Notes under the pieces: model-generated
Seen by the model: the letters and a program-made list of their open reading frames with translations, nothing else
Told to the model about the DNA's origin: nothing
Database searches by the model: none
Assembly (NCBI GenBank): GCA_036674765.1
Contig: JARVKI010000044.1
Span: 282,053-346,052 of the forward strand
Reading direction: 5' to 3'
Length of the DNA stretch: 64,000 bases
Origin: Seiridium cupressi
Taxonomy: Eukaryota; Ascomycota; Sordariomycetes; Amphisphaeriales; Sporocadaceae
Translations under genes and position numbers: made by a program
Part shown: positions 33,791-45,748 of the stretch, piece after piece
How positions within the stretch are numbered: position 1 is the stretch's first letter
How the letters are laid out: each line of letters begins with the position of its first letter

Positions 33791-36700
33791 TTAGGCGCCG
33801 CATTCAATTCCAATGCCATCGCCTCCTCTAAGGGCATCGAGAAGGGCTTGTGCCGTTTCCCGATCCCCTTGCTCCGTGAACCCCGAGTCAAAATACGCGT
33901 GGTCTATCCAGTCCGTCATAGTCCCGTCATCGTCAACTATCGTACCATCTCCATCTGTGTAACTACTCGAGCTTTGAGGAGACCCATTCTGCATTGCATA
34001 CGCGGCGAGAACATCGCCTGCTAGGTTTTCCATCTCTCCTGAAGCGTCGATAAAGCTGTGATCCGTCATGTGTAGATCTTGATTATGACCTGCTTGCCGC
34101 CGTTGGTCGTTTCCAGGAGCTGCTGCGCGATTTGATGATGTGGTTTGGTCGTCGAGCGACTGTGGTGAATCCGTGTCGGAATCCGAAGGTAGCGAGTGAA
34201 TAGTGCCGGGAGCAGCAGGAACCGTTACGGGCAAAAACATGTGATCTGCAGGATTGGTGAACATATTTTGCTGCGTTCCTAGATTCGTCTTTCCAGCCTC
34301 CATGAGAGCTTTGACGGAGCTATAGCCAGCGGTGAATAGACCACGAAGACTGGCTGGGAAATCAGATTCCTCGGGCAGGCGACCTTTGCTGAGACTCAGA
34401 TCCATTGTCATAGCCAGGCGCAGATAACAGCCGGGTTGAGATGCCAGTATGTCCTGCCAGTCCTTTATGGGATTGCTGACAGCTGGGGGCGCCGGTGTAT
34501 CCAGTTGCGCAAGGGTGACAATGTGCCGAATGGTCTCACTGACGTAGTCCACGCCGTCATACTGCGGCTGATACGTTTTCATGGCCTCAATGAGAATATT
34601 GAGGCGGTGTTGCTTTACTGCCTGTTGGGAGCTGGAAATGACCGAGGTTGTGTTCTTGTTGTATGTGGAAAGCTTGACATCAATGATGTGTAACACCAGA
34701 GGTAGAGCTGTACATGCGACACTGGGGGCGTGTTAGTACGTATTCAAACGATGAAGAACGAGCTACTCACGCAGGGATGGGCAGCCAGCGAGCTAGTCGC
34801 AGTTGTATCAGCTCTTTAAGGCATTCCGTTACGCCAGAAGCTGCATCTTGCAGCTCATGCCGGTTCTCGTAGATATTTGAAAACTCCCTGAGGCTGTTCG
34901 TGAGATTTGGCGTGGCAGCTGCGAGTGCTGTGTGAAGGACTTCGTGGTGACTAAGGACTACTCGGGCAGAACTACATAACATCCACATGAGTCAACTGCC
35001 TCGTTTGGTCGTCAGATACGAAGGGGATAACTCACTGATAGTACATGTACATCAGGTTTGTGTACAGTATCACCGAATCATGCTGGAAGTCCTTGCCGCC
35101 AGATACAGTCATCCGCGGGACCGCATCGCCGCCGAACATCGGGAATCTGAGGGTTGCTCCCTTGTACCACCTCCTCAATGCACCCTTGCATTGCCTTACT
35201 TTCTCGGCGTCCTCGGGGCCTCCTTGCTTGCCCCAGCCAGGCGAATCGTCCAAGGGAAACACCAACATTAGTAGATCTGTAAGCACTGTCCCCAGCTCCA
35301 CGAGTTGTACGAAGATTTCGATCAGACACCTCTTCGTACCCGAGTTGTACACTCTTGATCGGTCAATCTCATCGGCAAGGTCCGTGTATCCGAACCCTGG
35401 GTTTGCGTCAAAGTCAAAATGGGATCGCGTTATCTTCAAGCTGCGCCTCAGACCAAGCGGCAATATCCGGTCGCGAAGAATGCAGCACCACCAGAGTCGT
35501 TTCAGCACGTTCTGCTTCTTGTTCTGGGCCGGGCTGGCTGTAGCTGAATAGGTTGGCATCGCCGAGTAGAGGTGTGCTTCGGCGCTTTTCGCGTTTTGGA
35601 TGGCAATGCCAAGCCATGCCGAGTTTGCCTTCTTGAACGCATGCGTGAAGTTCGGCGACCAATGTGAAAGAAGCAGAGCCGCTTGAGCTAAGGAAACCAT
35701 CGAGACTTCGCTATCAAGATCGTACAAGAGCTTACACCGTCGATATATCGCAGCTCTGGCAATTCGAATGCTTGGAAACCCCAGAGCATTGATGCTGGAT
35801 TTTGGTACAAAATTCACAGACGAAAACAGCATCGACTGGAACACCAGCAGAGACATCCTCTCTCCAGAACCCCCTTGGCCTGAGTCTCCATACATGTCCC
35901 AGAAGTCACCCTCGTTGAGCATTGGCATCACTGGGTGGACATGCAGGAAGTATTGCTGGACGAACTCGTCCAGAATCTCGCGAGTCGGCACACGAAAGCA
36001 GCCTTGCGATTCTAGATAGTTGACATCCTGAGGCATGACGTTGGGGAGATTGTCCAACGTCAGGAAGGGATAATATGAATATGTGATGTCTGCATTGACC
36101 TGAACCCTTTGGTCGCCCACCCATAGGGGTTGCTCAGAAGCCAGGAACGACGAAATATCGGGCGCGATATGGGGAGTATGGTCTGGATCCGTCAGCTCTG
36201 GTCTTACGGCAGACAAAATGTACTCACCATGGAAGATTGGCTGGGGTATTGAGTTTTGAGTTATATCTTGTACGTTGGTGTTTGCTGAGGTTGAGTCGAT
36301 CATCGGTGTTTGTCGGTCTTCTTCGTGAGAATCCAAGGTATCGTCGTGTGCGTAGCCATCACATGGCACTTGTTGACCATCTTGGCGCGTGGTTCCATCC
36401 TGACTTGTTGGTGGTGACGCGAGTTCTCCGTTAAGCCTCGACCGCAGGATATCCTCTGCTGTTCTTGGGCAGTCGACATGATCTGGGTCGTATGGTGGGT
36501 GTGACGCTTGAACATTCTCTTCCGGGCGATCCGGCCTCCGGCTACGTGATCGATCAGCTATGTTGGCAGTCCTATGGTCTTGCTGGTGCCTTACAATCTT
36601 GATGCTCTACCTGTTACCACACATGTCTCGCTGTCGAGGTAACAGTTCATACACGGTCTCCCTCTCTGCGACACATCGCACCTCACTTTCCGTGCTCGAC

Positions 36701-36791
36701 ATGACAAGCACGCCTTGGCAGCTCTCTTGCGGACCTTACCGGCTGGTTTGGTCTTTGGTCCAGCTTGCGAGGCTTCAACTGTGGTAGTCAT
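33791..36791 (-). CDS. Zn2Cys6 transcription factor (cutinase-factor/Far-like)
   Basis: A 944-residue nuclear regulator. Exons are 36791..36595, 36541..35036, 34971..34771 and 34721..33791, all in phase. The binuclear zinc cluster is complete: CLSCRARKVRC followed by PCMNCYLDSETC (about residues 28-57), with basic RKRAAK just before it. The centre carries the fungal-specific regulator domain (from about residue 200, with YFLHVHPVMPMLNEGDFW and RLWWCCILRDRILPLGLRR). The C-terminal 300 residues are acidic and Ser/Gln-rich, as expected of an activation domain. The cluster and the central domain resemble cutinase transcription factor 1 and the FarA/FarB fatty-acid regulators; a role in lipid or cutin response is inferred from that. 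The start ATG follows an in-frame GTG, which is not used. Confidence 0.87.
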
Positions 36792-37999
36792 GGTCTCAGA
36801 TTGAGTACATGTAGGTACAGTATAGCACAGCACATGGGGAAACAAAGTTAAAATCAGGTTCGGGACATGCACGGGAAGTTGGAGAAGATCGTGGGGTTGT
36901 GGGGTATACTCCAGTGCGGAATTCGCCCTAGTTCATGAGAATCCGGGGTCTCGAGATACGACCGTCGTCATTGGCAGCTCCACGCCGCCGTTGCTCGCCA
37001 AGGTAATAGAGCTAGTGTACGTAGCGTGCAGGAAAATCGGCCGGGCTTGTCATACTTGCCTGAAAAGGGCGACGCCGATGGCCTCGTCAAGGGTCTCGAT
37101 CCTGTCTCACGAGGCGGATTTGACGATGCAGTCAGTTAGAGCACACTGGGGCCTGCCTCGGTGCTCACTGCCAGCCACTGTGGGGTTGATGAGTTTCGCT
37201 TGCGGGGTATGAGGGTCACAGTCGCGAATTTCTCGGAAAGGCACAGTATGCATTTGACTCCCATCGTGGGGTGAACTGGCAATCGAGGCGGATGAGTTAT
37301 TAATTTCGAGATATGGTCCTGCCTCGAAGATCATGGCGGATGTGAATGTCAACTGACTCGTAGCGCACTTGTCTAATTTACTCTGGCAGCAATGGCTCGT
37401 GCAATTAGGTCTCCTTTGCGGAACCTTTCCGTCATTACTACCACAGGGCTCATGCCCAATTACATGTATAAAGTGTGACAAGCCTTGGAAACGTCTTTGA
37501 TTTCCACGTGTTCTACTAAAACGCCTACGGTGTTACCGTTCTTGTTAGAAACCTGAGACAGGGGTGATGGTGGCGGGGACCACAAGACAACTGCCGAGTT
37601 TCCTTACCGAGGCATGCCGTGACCCCGGCTGGAGGAAGGTTAATTCCTCGTCTAGTGCACTCGGGCAATCTCAATTCAGTAACGCGAACACCGAGCCAGA
37701 TCAAATATTACAGATAGAATCGTACGAATGCCACCAGTCACGAATGGGAATTGCCATTGAAAATACTGCAGAAGACAAAGCTGTCGACAGTCCAGACATC
37801 CTCGGGTCTCCTTCAAGTGAGGTTGCTAGGAAATGGAGTAAAGAAATCCTAGGCCGAGGAACATAAGCACGCCTGTTCCGAAATCAATCCTTGCCATTAC
37901 CACGTATCCGGATCATCGTGGTCTTCTGTGACGCGAAACAAATTGAGGAAACCAAACGCCGTAGGAAAAGTAGGAAAAGTAGGAAACGTCGGAAAGGCC
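36792..37999. other. Intergenic: promoter of the Zn2Cys6 gene
   Basis: About 1.2 kb upstream of the regulator. A 100-codon frame at 37564..37866 has no recognisable features. Three tandem copies of GTAGGAAAA/C-type sequence lie at about 37969-37989. Confidence 0.45.
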
Positions 38000-39933
38000 T
38001 CATTCGAATGTTGGCTCCGTTGCCACAGTCTGTCTGCGTCGCACCGCTCTTTGTGGGAGTTTGAACAGCCACTGTCCGTTCTGTCTGCGGATCAGCTCGA
38101 CTTGTGTTCGACCAACTCGGTCTGTCAGACCACCTGGCATGTCCATTCCATTTGCGACGACTTGATGGATGCCTTTGTCAATGTGTGCGAAAAGCATTGG
38201 CAGAGAATCTCCTTTCCAGGCTGATACATGGTCTCGAGCTGTCCTCCACACGGTCTGGATCAGGTAAAGAAACGCAATTACCATCAACAATAAGGGGTAA
38301 ACGACCCAGAGCCAGTTGACTTGGACATGTGGGGCTTGAATATAAGCTGAGCCTTCATACTGGTATTGACTTCCTCGAACGTTCGGATCCAAGGTCCCAG
38401 AAATGCGGATATCGTTCGTCATACTCAGAGTCAATCGTGCCATCCATGTCGATAAGTCTGACGAAGAGTTCTGCATGGCTAGGATCCAGTCTGAGCTGTA
38501 GTCCACCCTATTATCGATGTTCGAAGAGTTCCCAATCATCTTGGTGGCCATGAAGTTTTCTAGAACCTCGGTGGATTCGAGCGGCACGCTGTATCGAGTA
38601 CTCGGGTTCGCATTCATTCCTGTCGGGATATCGATGAAGTGAAACTCGTCATTATGCGCGCTAGTTGCTGCGGAGAACTCAGTCTTGGACCAATTTCCAG
38701 TATTTGTTGTGTTCTGCTGTCCATTTTCAACGCTTATGTCGTAACTCCTCAAGCAGAACCAGAGGGCACAGTGAGAAGCCTCCACCGATGCTGGGTCACG
38801 ACCTTTCGATACTGACATGATATCAAAGCTTGAAAAGTAGGCTTGAGAGTTGGTTCCAGATGCATTCGTCAGGGGTGCAACAGTGAAATGGTATCCAGTG
38901 GAGCCACCACTGGGGGCTGTGATCGATGTACCTGAGGACATGGCATAGGTGCAACCGCTACCGTCTTCGGGGCATTCATCATTGGAGTGAAAACTGGCGG
39001 CCGAGCAGTTACCACACACAGCCAAGGATGGGAAGGTAGGCCATGTGCAGTTCGCGGTACCACAGAAAGCTGGTAATTCAGATATACTGCTCGCCATGAT
39101 TCCATCATAGAAGGCAGCTTTCGTCGAAAGGCCCAAATCCAGATCTATCGACCTTTAGTACACGATATCGAAGGAGGCTCGACATCTGCCGAACTTACCT
39201 CCACCAAAACCTTTCGATACAAGATTGTGCCAGATTTCACTTCTCGCTGGAGGTGGTGCAGGAGGCTCGGTTACGTTGTACTGCGGCGTTGGTCGCTCTT
39301 CGAATGTGACCATTTGCTGCGAGAAAGTTTCGAAACCGTGAATCAAGATGATGATACTAGCACCAACGCATGCGAGATGCCTGGCAATGGTGTCAGTCTG
39401 CGGTTCTTGGTGTGGAATCCTTGAATCACGTACGCTCCTTGTAAACGCCAAATCAAACAAAGACTGCCCTAAAGTCCCCGTGATGCTTCGTCAAACATTT
39501 TGAAGTCCTCCAGTCGAGCAGGTTCAGTCTTCCTCTTGCGTTCTTGCCGAGCTGCAGACACCCAGATCCAGGCACCTTGACTGAGTGCTGTTTCAACGAT
39601 CGCACTGAGGGCAACACGGAAGACTGTCATGATGGCGATAATTATGGTGCTCAACTCCAGGGCGCTTCCTGTTCCAAATCGAGGCTCTAGTTGGCCATTG
39701 TACTGAGCGAGGAGGGTGACAAGCCCAGCTGCTGCCATGAGACAAACCCCACAATAGATGTACTCTTCCTTCCACTAGCCCAAGGTCGAGCGTATGGTCC
39801 TTTCGAGGTCGCTGACGGAGGGTATCGAATCCGAGTCGTATTCTTGCTCAATTAGGCGAGGGTTCGCGATGTATTGGTCGTGTTTACCTCTTTCAAGGTC
39901 GCGAATTATGTCCGATTCGCTGAGAGAATTCAT
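38000..39933 (-). pseudogene. DUF3176 membrane protein gene with two in-frame TAG codons
   Basis: The family is a fungal plasma-membrane-like protein of unknown function with TM helices at both ends and a Cys-containing extracellular middle (NCTWPTFPSLAVCGNC). The model is 39933..39434, 39380..39199 and 39144..38000; all three exons join in phase over 609 codons. In the first exon the same frame carries TAG at 39777..39775 (in LG-stop-WKEEY) and TAG at 39471..39469 (in ASRGL-stop-GSLCLIWRL). Homologues usually have Trp in the second place (SRGxWGSL), and Trp or a polar residue at the first. Both TAGs are explained by TGG to TAG, a C-to-T change at CpA on the other strand, the RIP signature. 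The rest is well kept, so it decayed recently, or it starts downstream at the ATG at 39738 and still meets the second stop. Confidence 0.75.
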
Positions 39934-40039
39934 GATGGTAATAAGAAATAGGAACCAGAGGATATCAGGAAAACGCTGTTAGGGAAAAAGATGCAGAAGT
40001 AAGTCATAGCAGGAGAATGGTGGCTGGTGTTGAGGGGCT

Positions 40040-41508
40040 TTAACCCTCCGAGCCGAGGAGGGGGGTGCCGGCGTGGGCGTCCTCCTCGTCGCTTCCCACC
40101 ACAAAGGTGTCGGGCGGGGGCAGCGGCGTCTCGTAACTGCTTTCATGACTCGGGGAAAGCACCCGAGCCGGGGCAGGCGGGGAGACCACGACCGCGATCG
40201 CTCCGATCGGGGAAGGCGGAGCCAGCTCTTGCAGCTCGTACGCCTCGCCGGCGGCAGGCACGGACAGCACGGAAACCAGAGGTTGCAGCCCCTGGGCTGC
40301 GGCACGCTCCTCCTCCTTCCTCTTCCTCCTCTCCTCCTTCTGCTTCTTCTTCTCGGCCTTGGCCTTGGCCCCGCGCTCAGCCCGGCGCGTCTCGCGCTCG
40401 TCGATCTCGTCCAGCTATAAGCTAGTTAGCTCTTTATATAGATAGATAATATTCCATAAGAGTATGGCATTCCTCTGCCATGGAGCTTCTATGCAATAGT
40501 GTGGGATTTCTTAGAAGGTTTTCCTAAGGTAATATAGAATAAGGAGGGAATATCTTAGGCTCATTCTGCATTATCTTATACGGCAAAAAGGGGATTATAC
40601 TGACTCTCTCCAGGGGCACCAGCTCTGCCCACCAGGCCCAGCGGAGGGCACGGCGAAACCACCGCCAGCACAAAAGCAGGCGGCCCAGCCACGGCACGAG
40701 GTTGGTGAAAAAGCCAACCATTGCCAAAACGGCAACAACCGTCGGCCAGGCGCTCATCTTGGTGAGGTCGGCGGGCATGGGGGCGTCGGGAGAGGGGCAG
40801 GCGCAGGCGGCAGCGGTGGCGGTGGCGGAGGCGGAGGCGGAGGCGGAGGCGGAGGCGGACAGCGGCAGCGTTGAAGTGGTGCTACGACATAAGTTAGCTA
40901 AGTTCAAGCAAGTCCATTGCTACAGAACAGCACGTAACTATGCAGTACGATAGAAAGCATAGCGGAGTAGGATAGGGAGTTAGCTATGTTAAAGGGAAGG
41001 TGGGCTATATAGATATATAAAGGGGAGGGGAATACTTACGAGGGAAACATGTTGACGGTTGTTGCTGCTAACGCGTATTAGCTCTCGCCCTTCTATATCT
41101 ACTTAAAAGAAAAAGAACAAATTCCCTAAGTCAGTATACATACTCGGGTCGGGGGTACTTACGGCAGAAAAACTGCTTTCTCTTCTTCTTCTTCTTCTTC
41201 TTCTTCTCTTTCGTAAAAAGAAATGGGGGCCAGACGGGCAGGCGATCAGGAGAAACGCAGCCGGGAAAAGAATCTGGTGGGATGATGAGAGAGAGAGGAG
41301 TGTCACGAAGCAAAGGACGCGTCTCGAACAATAAATTCAAACACACGATCTGAGTGGGCCCTCGTGGCCAAACGGAGGCTTGACTGGCTCTAGCCAGAAA
41401 CAGAACGAGGGTTGTCACGATTAACATATTAGCATAAGCCTGGACATTCTTGAATGCTTTAACGCATACAGCATTACTTCCTTCCCATGGACTAATCTCG
41501 TGATTCAT
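40040..41508 (-). CDS. Small membrane protein with Trp/Arg-rich juxtamembrane motif (copy 2)
   Basis: Related to the gene at 25758..26728; no named family recognised. The core model is 41050..41040, 40881..40605 and 40414..40040 (220 residues from MFPSTTSTLPL). An upstream exon, 41508..41163, joins an enlarged second exon (41064..41040) in phase and gives 340 residues; this longer form has its own hydrophobic segment (ANMLIVTTLVLFLARA) and a lysine run from a CTT repeat, so the true start is open. The order is: Ser/Ala repeat from a GGCGGA hexamer repeat, hydrophobic segment (WPTVVAVLAMVGFFTNLVP), GRLLLCWRWFRRALRWAWWA, charged helix LDEIDERETRRAERGAKAKA, and a proline-rich acidic tail. The splice donor before LDE is GTCAGT. 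Function unknown. Confidence 0.6.
40816..40862. repeat. GGCGGA hexamer tandem repeat
   Basis: About five to seven copies of GGCGGA/GGAGGC inside the coding region of copy 2, read on the minus strand as a Ser-Ala repeat. Likely variable in length between strains. Confidence 0.7.
41182..41207. repeat. CTT/AAG trinucleotide microsatellite
   Basis: About nine uninterrupted units of CTT. On the minus strand it encodes the lysine run of the possible upstream exon of copy 2. Confidence 0.8.
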
Positions 41509-42122
41509 CTTGGGAATTTGTGGGCTTCAGAGACAAATATTACTCTACTGCAATGAATCAGTTAGAACCTGTGCCCGTTGCTAATTTATTCTTTGTGTCA
41601 TATCAGGTTTTCACAGAACCTCACACCTATTAACATCACAAGGCAATACCCGAAACAATTTCGATACGTAGTCATTGAACCTTGTGGCAGTAGATGGGCT
41701 ACGATACGGGACGCAGAACAGTTTGGGATTTTGATCTCGTTGACGAGCAATACGCTAATAGGACACGATTTGAAAGCTCAAGTTGCAGGAGTCAGTTCAC
41801 TGAAGATTACTATCAAAAGAGGATAATAAAAGAGTATGAGAACCCTCCCTCCCCCTACCCAGGCTTAGAGGACTTATCTATGAGGACCTATCTATCGAGG
41901 AATACCTTTTATTGTGGTCGAAGCCGGCGGCACTCTTCCCTCGGAGCGGTTGGAGCTTAAAAGGTTGGCAGCTCGCAGATTTTTTTCCCGCACGGTAATT
42001 GAGGATCGGCTATGAGGCCTATTTAGCGAGCTAGGTAGCAAGACATGAATACACGAATAATAAAAGTGTATGAGATAACATGCTGTTCGATTGTCTCCCG
42101 CCTCTGAGCACTTGACGAGCAA
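41509..42122. other. Intergenic
   Basis: Between copy 2 of the small membrane protein gene and the secreted protein gene. AT-rich; near 41840-42020 there are direct partial repeats (GAGGACTTATCTATGAGGACC and GAGGATCGGCTATGAGG). No gene seen. Confidence 0.4.
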
Positions 42123-42854
42123 TCATTGGACCAGGCAAAAACAAGTCCAATCCATGTTTTCCGGAACCCATGTTGCTTTCGCAATGGCGCGTAACTGTCC
42201 AGGAATCCCCTCACAGATGCATTCGGCTGGCTTAGCAGCTGCGGAAAGGCCAACATGTACCACGTCCACGATTTCCTCGATACGCGGCGAGATCTTAGGG
42301 ATTCCCCGTCCATTTGGAGAGGTACAAATGCCATCTAAGATGGGCTCAAGCGCTTTCTGGGTGCGTTGTTCTGGCCCAATCAAAGCGCCGTCGTTCATGA
42401 GCGAGGTATCAATACTTCGAATAATGTCCACTATGTCATCAGGGAATACCTCTGCCACCGTTTCGTGAACAGCCTGGTACTTGACGAGCCGACGTAATGT
42501 TTCGGTCCACGTTTCGCTGCCTCGTTTCGCGAAACTTAGGTTCCTATCCAAACTGCGGACGAAGTCTCGGTCCGAAATTTGTTCGCAAGCTTGAGCATTG
42601 CCCTTGGCTTTGGCGCTCTTGAGAATCGACAGCACCTCCTTCTCCATGTCTTGTCTCGATGGCGGTAAGGCTCGTGCAACCTGAGCATGTTTAGAAGACT
42701 GTGCGTTGCGGAAATTTGAATTGACGTTAGTTACCTGGACAGTGTTCACTGCTGGAAGACTTGCGGTCTGATTATGACTCAAAGGAACCATCAGCGGGCT
42801 TGCCAGAGCAGATCCTAGACAACCCAACGAGGCAATTACGAGAGAAAGCTTCAT
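42123..42854 (-). CDS. Small secreted cysteine-containing protein
   Basis: A 243-residue intronless protein with a clear signal peptide (MKLSLVIASLGCLGSALA, cleavage about residue 18/19) and no membrane anchor. The mature part has six cysteines: one near residue 90, one in GICTS, two in ECICEG and two at the very end (WTCFC). The N-terminal third is Ser/Asn/Gln-rich with an N-glycosylation site (HNQTA), and the rest is predicted helical. I recognise no domain. Size and layout fit secreted effector candidates or lineage-specific extracellular proteins. It lies between copy 2 of the small membrane protein and the dioxygenase gene. Confidence 0.65.
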   Translation of the reverse strand: MKLSLVIASLGCLGSALASPLMVPLSHNQTASLPAVNTVQVTNVNSNFRNAQSSKHAQVARALPPSRQDMEKEVLSILKSAKAKGNAQACEQISDRDFVRSLDRNLSFAKRGSETWTETLRRLVKYQAVHETVAEVFPDDIVDIIRSIDTSLMNDGALIGPEQRTQKALEPILDGICTSPNGRGIPKISPRIEEIVDVVHVGLSAAAKPAECICEGIPGQLRAIAKATWVPENMDWTCFCLVQ

Positions 42855-43796
42855 TTTGTAGTCGATAGCAACAAATTCTTTGTTTCATACAAGAATTATC
42901 GTGGGTGCAATGATCAAGTTTGGAAGCTGGAGTTTTGGGTGTGAGTACGAGAGCGGAAACCCAAAACCTCTGCATCAGTGGGATGGTTCAGTGTTTAATA
43001 AACCGGTAAGAGGATTCTCCGATGCGCGGCACTTGCCTTAAGAGCACATTTAAAAGGCCTGAAGGCGGGGAGATGGTCGTTCTTTCTCGGGCAGCATTAT
43101 CATAATTGTCCGATTTCAAGAGAACCAGGGTTTCCTTTTTGTGCAAGTTCAGCATCTAGCTCATTCGCGTTTGGAAAACATTGGCCCAGCCGATCAGGGA
43201 AGGGGCCGCGGCCTCGCTCATTACTAGATTATCTTCTATTTCTAGTTGTACCAAATCAAGTCTATTCATCAGGTCGGAGTTTGCAAGCGGTGCATATCTT
43301 TTGCGGAACGAAAAACTCTATTTCTCAGTATCTGCTCATTGCGAGGATTATTGTCATCCGCCCGTGTTTAGACAAGAAGCCAGGCGCACCTTTTGACGCA
43401 TTACCCAGAGCCAGGAAGTCATACTGTACATGCATCTAATGGGTCTCAAACCGTTGTTCTACAGACCATGCTGAAACGAAACCATAGCAGACTTGAAAGA
43501 GAAGCTGCAAACAACCCAGATTTTTCATACTCATTCATTGAAAGCAATGAACAAGATAACTTGCCTGAATACCTGTCTTTCCTGTTTGAAGAGCGGTGGT
43601 TGGAGGGAAAAGTTTCCCACTACTCCATCTTCTAATAAATGGAATTGAGATACTGGGTTTGCCTTAGCTGGATTTAGTTCCAAATCTCACAACATTTTAT
43701 AGTCACAGATGAAACAGGAAAATCACATATGGTGGATGGGGATATTTGTCCATTTGTGCTCATTTCTTACGTGTTCATCATTCCTTAGCTAACTAG
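42855..43796. other. Intergenic: promoter of the secreted protein gene
   Basis: About 940 bases. A frame from 43393 to 43635 is open and looks somewhat protein-like (LPEYLSFLFEERWLEGK), but its first ATG is at 43468, leaving 55 codons, and no exon joins it. I do not call it a gene. Confidence 0.4.
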
Positions 43797-44949
43797 TTAG
43801 ACAGTGTTCTTGGCAATGATTCCCCTAGCAAACTCGCCGAAAGTGATGTGCTGGTCTAGGTCAACCTCTTCTTCAAGGTTAGGCTGTGTGAACACAGCAA
43901 GGGTGTTTCGTGCCACTCCCTTGGCATATGCGCCCCGAACTGAGTGTTCAACAGCCTTGAACTTCCCCCGCGTGATCCGTTCAAGGGTCTCGCCAGTCTG
44001 AAAAGCAATGCAGTCTCTGGGAATCTTGACTTGAACTGGCTCGCCTTTTCTTGACTTGATCCATAGACCAGCTTGCGGATCAGGCGATTGCGGTAGCTCA
44101 TCGAGAATGGCCAGTGACTCTGGTACATTGCTGCCAAAGTTTGGTACTTTAGCATCCACCTTCTCCTCATCGACAAACATGGCTGATGTCAGTCCAGTCA
44201 GACAGCCGTGGTCTTTATGAACCGAGCACCAGTTATCTTCTTCGTCACCCCTAGCCATGACCTCCTCAGTCATGGGATAGTAATGCAATAAGCGTGCCTT
44301 GGTAGTCGATGAAGTCTTCACCACATGCTCCAGGTATGACTTTGGGTATTCCGCGATTTCCTTCTCAGCGAACCTATCGCACGCTCTTGCCACAAGGACT
44401 GCTGTATCGATGATTAGACTACAGAGTGCTTCCATCGTCGGCTTGAAGCCAGGGAGCATCTCCTTGGGCGGCCATGAATTTGGTGCCAAGTACTCAGGAA
44501 AGTCTTTCAGTGTGAAGGCTTGGGTTGGCTCCGGGGCTTCACGATTAGGGTCCACGTAGAAAGCGCAGTTCGCATAGAAAGATCCCTTCAAATCGTCTGC
44601 TCCTCCATTTTTCAGCTGCTCGCGGCCTTTCGACCATCCGACCAAGTACTTCGCAGCCTCATTTGTGAACTTCTCTGCCATTTGTTAGCGCCGAAATTTT
44701 GGTGTTAGCTACAGTCAGTGACATACCGAAGTCATCTTGGCTGAGGTTGCCCATATACGAAGCGTACGACAAGAGCTTGTGCCTCAATCCCGCAAACTCT
44801 TGAGGCACATCTTTGACAACCAGAATACCCAAAGATTCAGGCCCAAATGCCTCTTGAAGGGTCTCGTCTGAGATGGAGTCTGCAATAGTGTTAATGTTTT
44901 GGGGGGATGGATGATCTTGGAGGGGGGCATATACTACTCTGCAGGTCAT
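43797..44949 (-). CDS. 2-oxoglutarate/Fe(II) dioxygenase (isopenicillin-N-synthase-like)
   Basis: A 366-residue non-heme iron oxygenase. Exons are 44949..44727 and 44674..43797; the 52-base intron (GTATGT ... GGCAG) joins QDDF to EKFTNEAAK in phase. The iron ligands are the His and Asp of the HKDHG motif (about residue 228) and a distal His in VEHSVRGAYA (about 317); the 2-oxoglutarate-binding Arg would be in ARNTLAVF. N-terminal DIOX_N features (ETLQEAFGPESLGILVV) fit the family. CSVHKDHGCLTGLTSAMF is a form often seen in plant-like and fungal members of unknown substrate. It should be active; no beta-lactam or ethylene pathway genes are near. Confidence 0.82.
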
Positions 44950-45748
44950 GCAGTGACACCACTACAGGCTGTGCTGTTGCCATTTCCACTGATAAAGACT
45001 ATATATACAGGTCCGATTTGATTCAAGAAATGTACAGATGAAGTTTTTCCTTTGAGGTGAAGAATATTTCAACTATACAGACGCGTGATCCGTGAGGGAA
45101 GTTTCGCACTAGCCATAGGAAACCGTCGGCAATTGCCTATTGCTAGGCTACGCCGGTGAACTCCGTGTCATGAGGCAACACTGCTACAAGCAGATCCCCG
45201 GGCACAATTTTGGCATTTCGCAAGTCATCGTACTTCCAGTTGAGGATTTTGATCCATGTGCCTCTTAGGAGCTTTGATCGAGCTGCTGATTAACTTTGGA
45301 CCAATCATTAGCCCCAAACACACGCAGGGCCGCCTTTGTGCCCGCTGGTGCCTCAGCGCGATATCTGCATCATTCCTCTTAATTGGTTGGTTACATTGTC
45401 CGGCCCACGATGTAGAGGTAAATTACATGTAGATATAGATAATCAACTAAGGATTATGTCCGTATCGAATCATCACACCATAAGCAACACTCACTATATT
45501 ATCAATTCGAATGAAAAGATGCTAAACAGCTATATTTACACCTTGAAACAATACGACGTGCAACTAAACGGGGGGTAGTGAGTACAGTGGCACCCAAGAT
45601 ATGCAAGTAACCCAAGCACTGCCCCGCCTACAATGTAGCACTAGCACGGTACAGTAGCTCTAATGGAGAGCTTCGACGAGCTCATTGGAGATATTTCAAC
45701 AGTTGAACTGACGATTGCGCGAACGTCAACACTGCGCAACATCGCAAC
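44950..45748. other. Shared upstream region of the dioxygenase and FRG1 genes
   Basis: An 800-base region between divergent genes. AT-rich stretch at about 45420-45540. No gene seen. Confidence 0.5.

Noticed and set aside
43393..43635. Protein-like short frame downstream of the dioxygenase
   Set aside because: The first ATG leaves only 55 codons, and there is no recognisable domain or partner exon.
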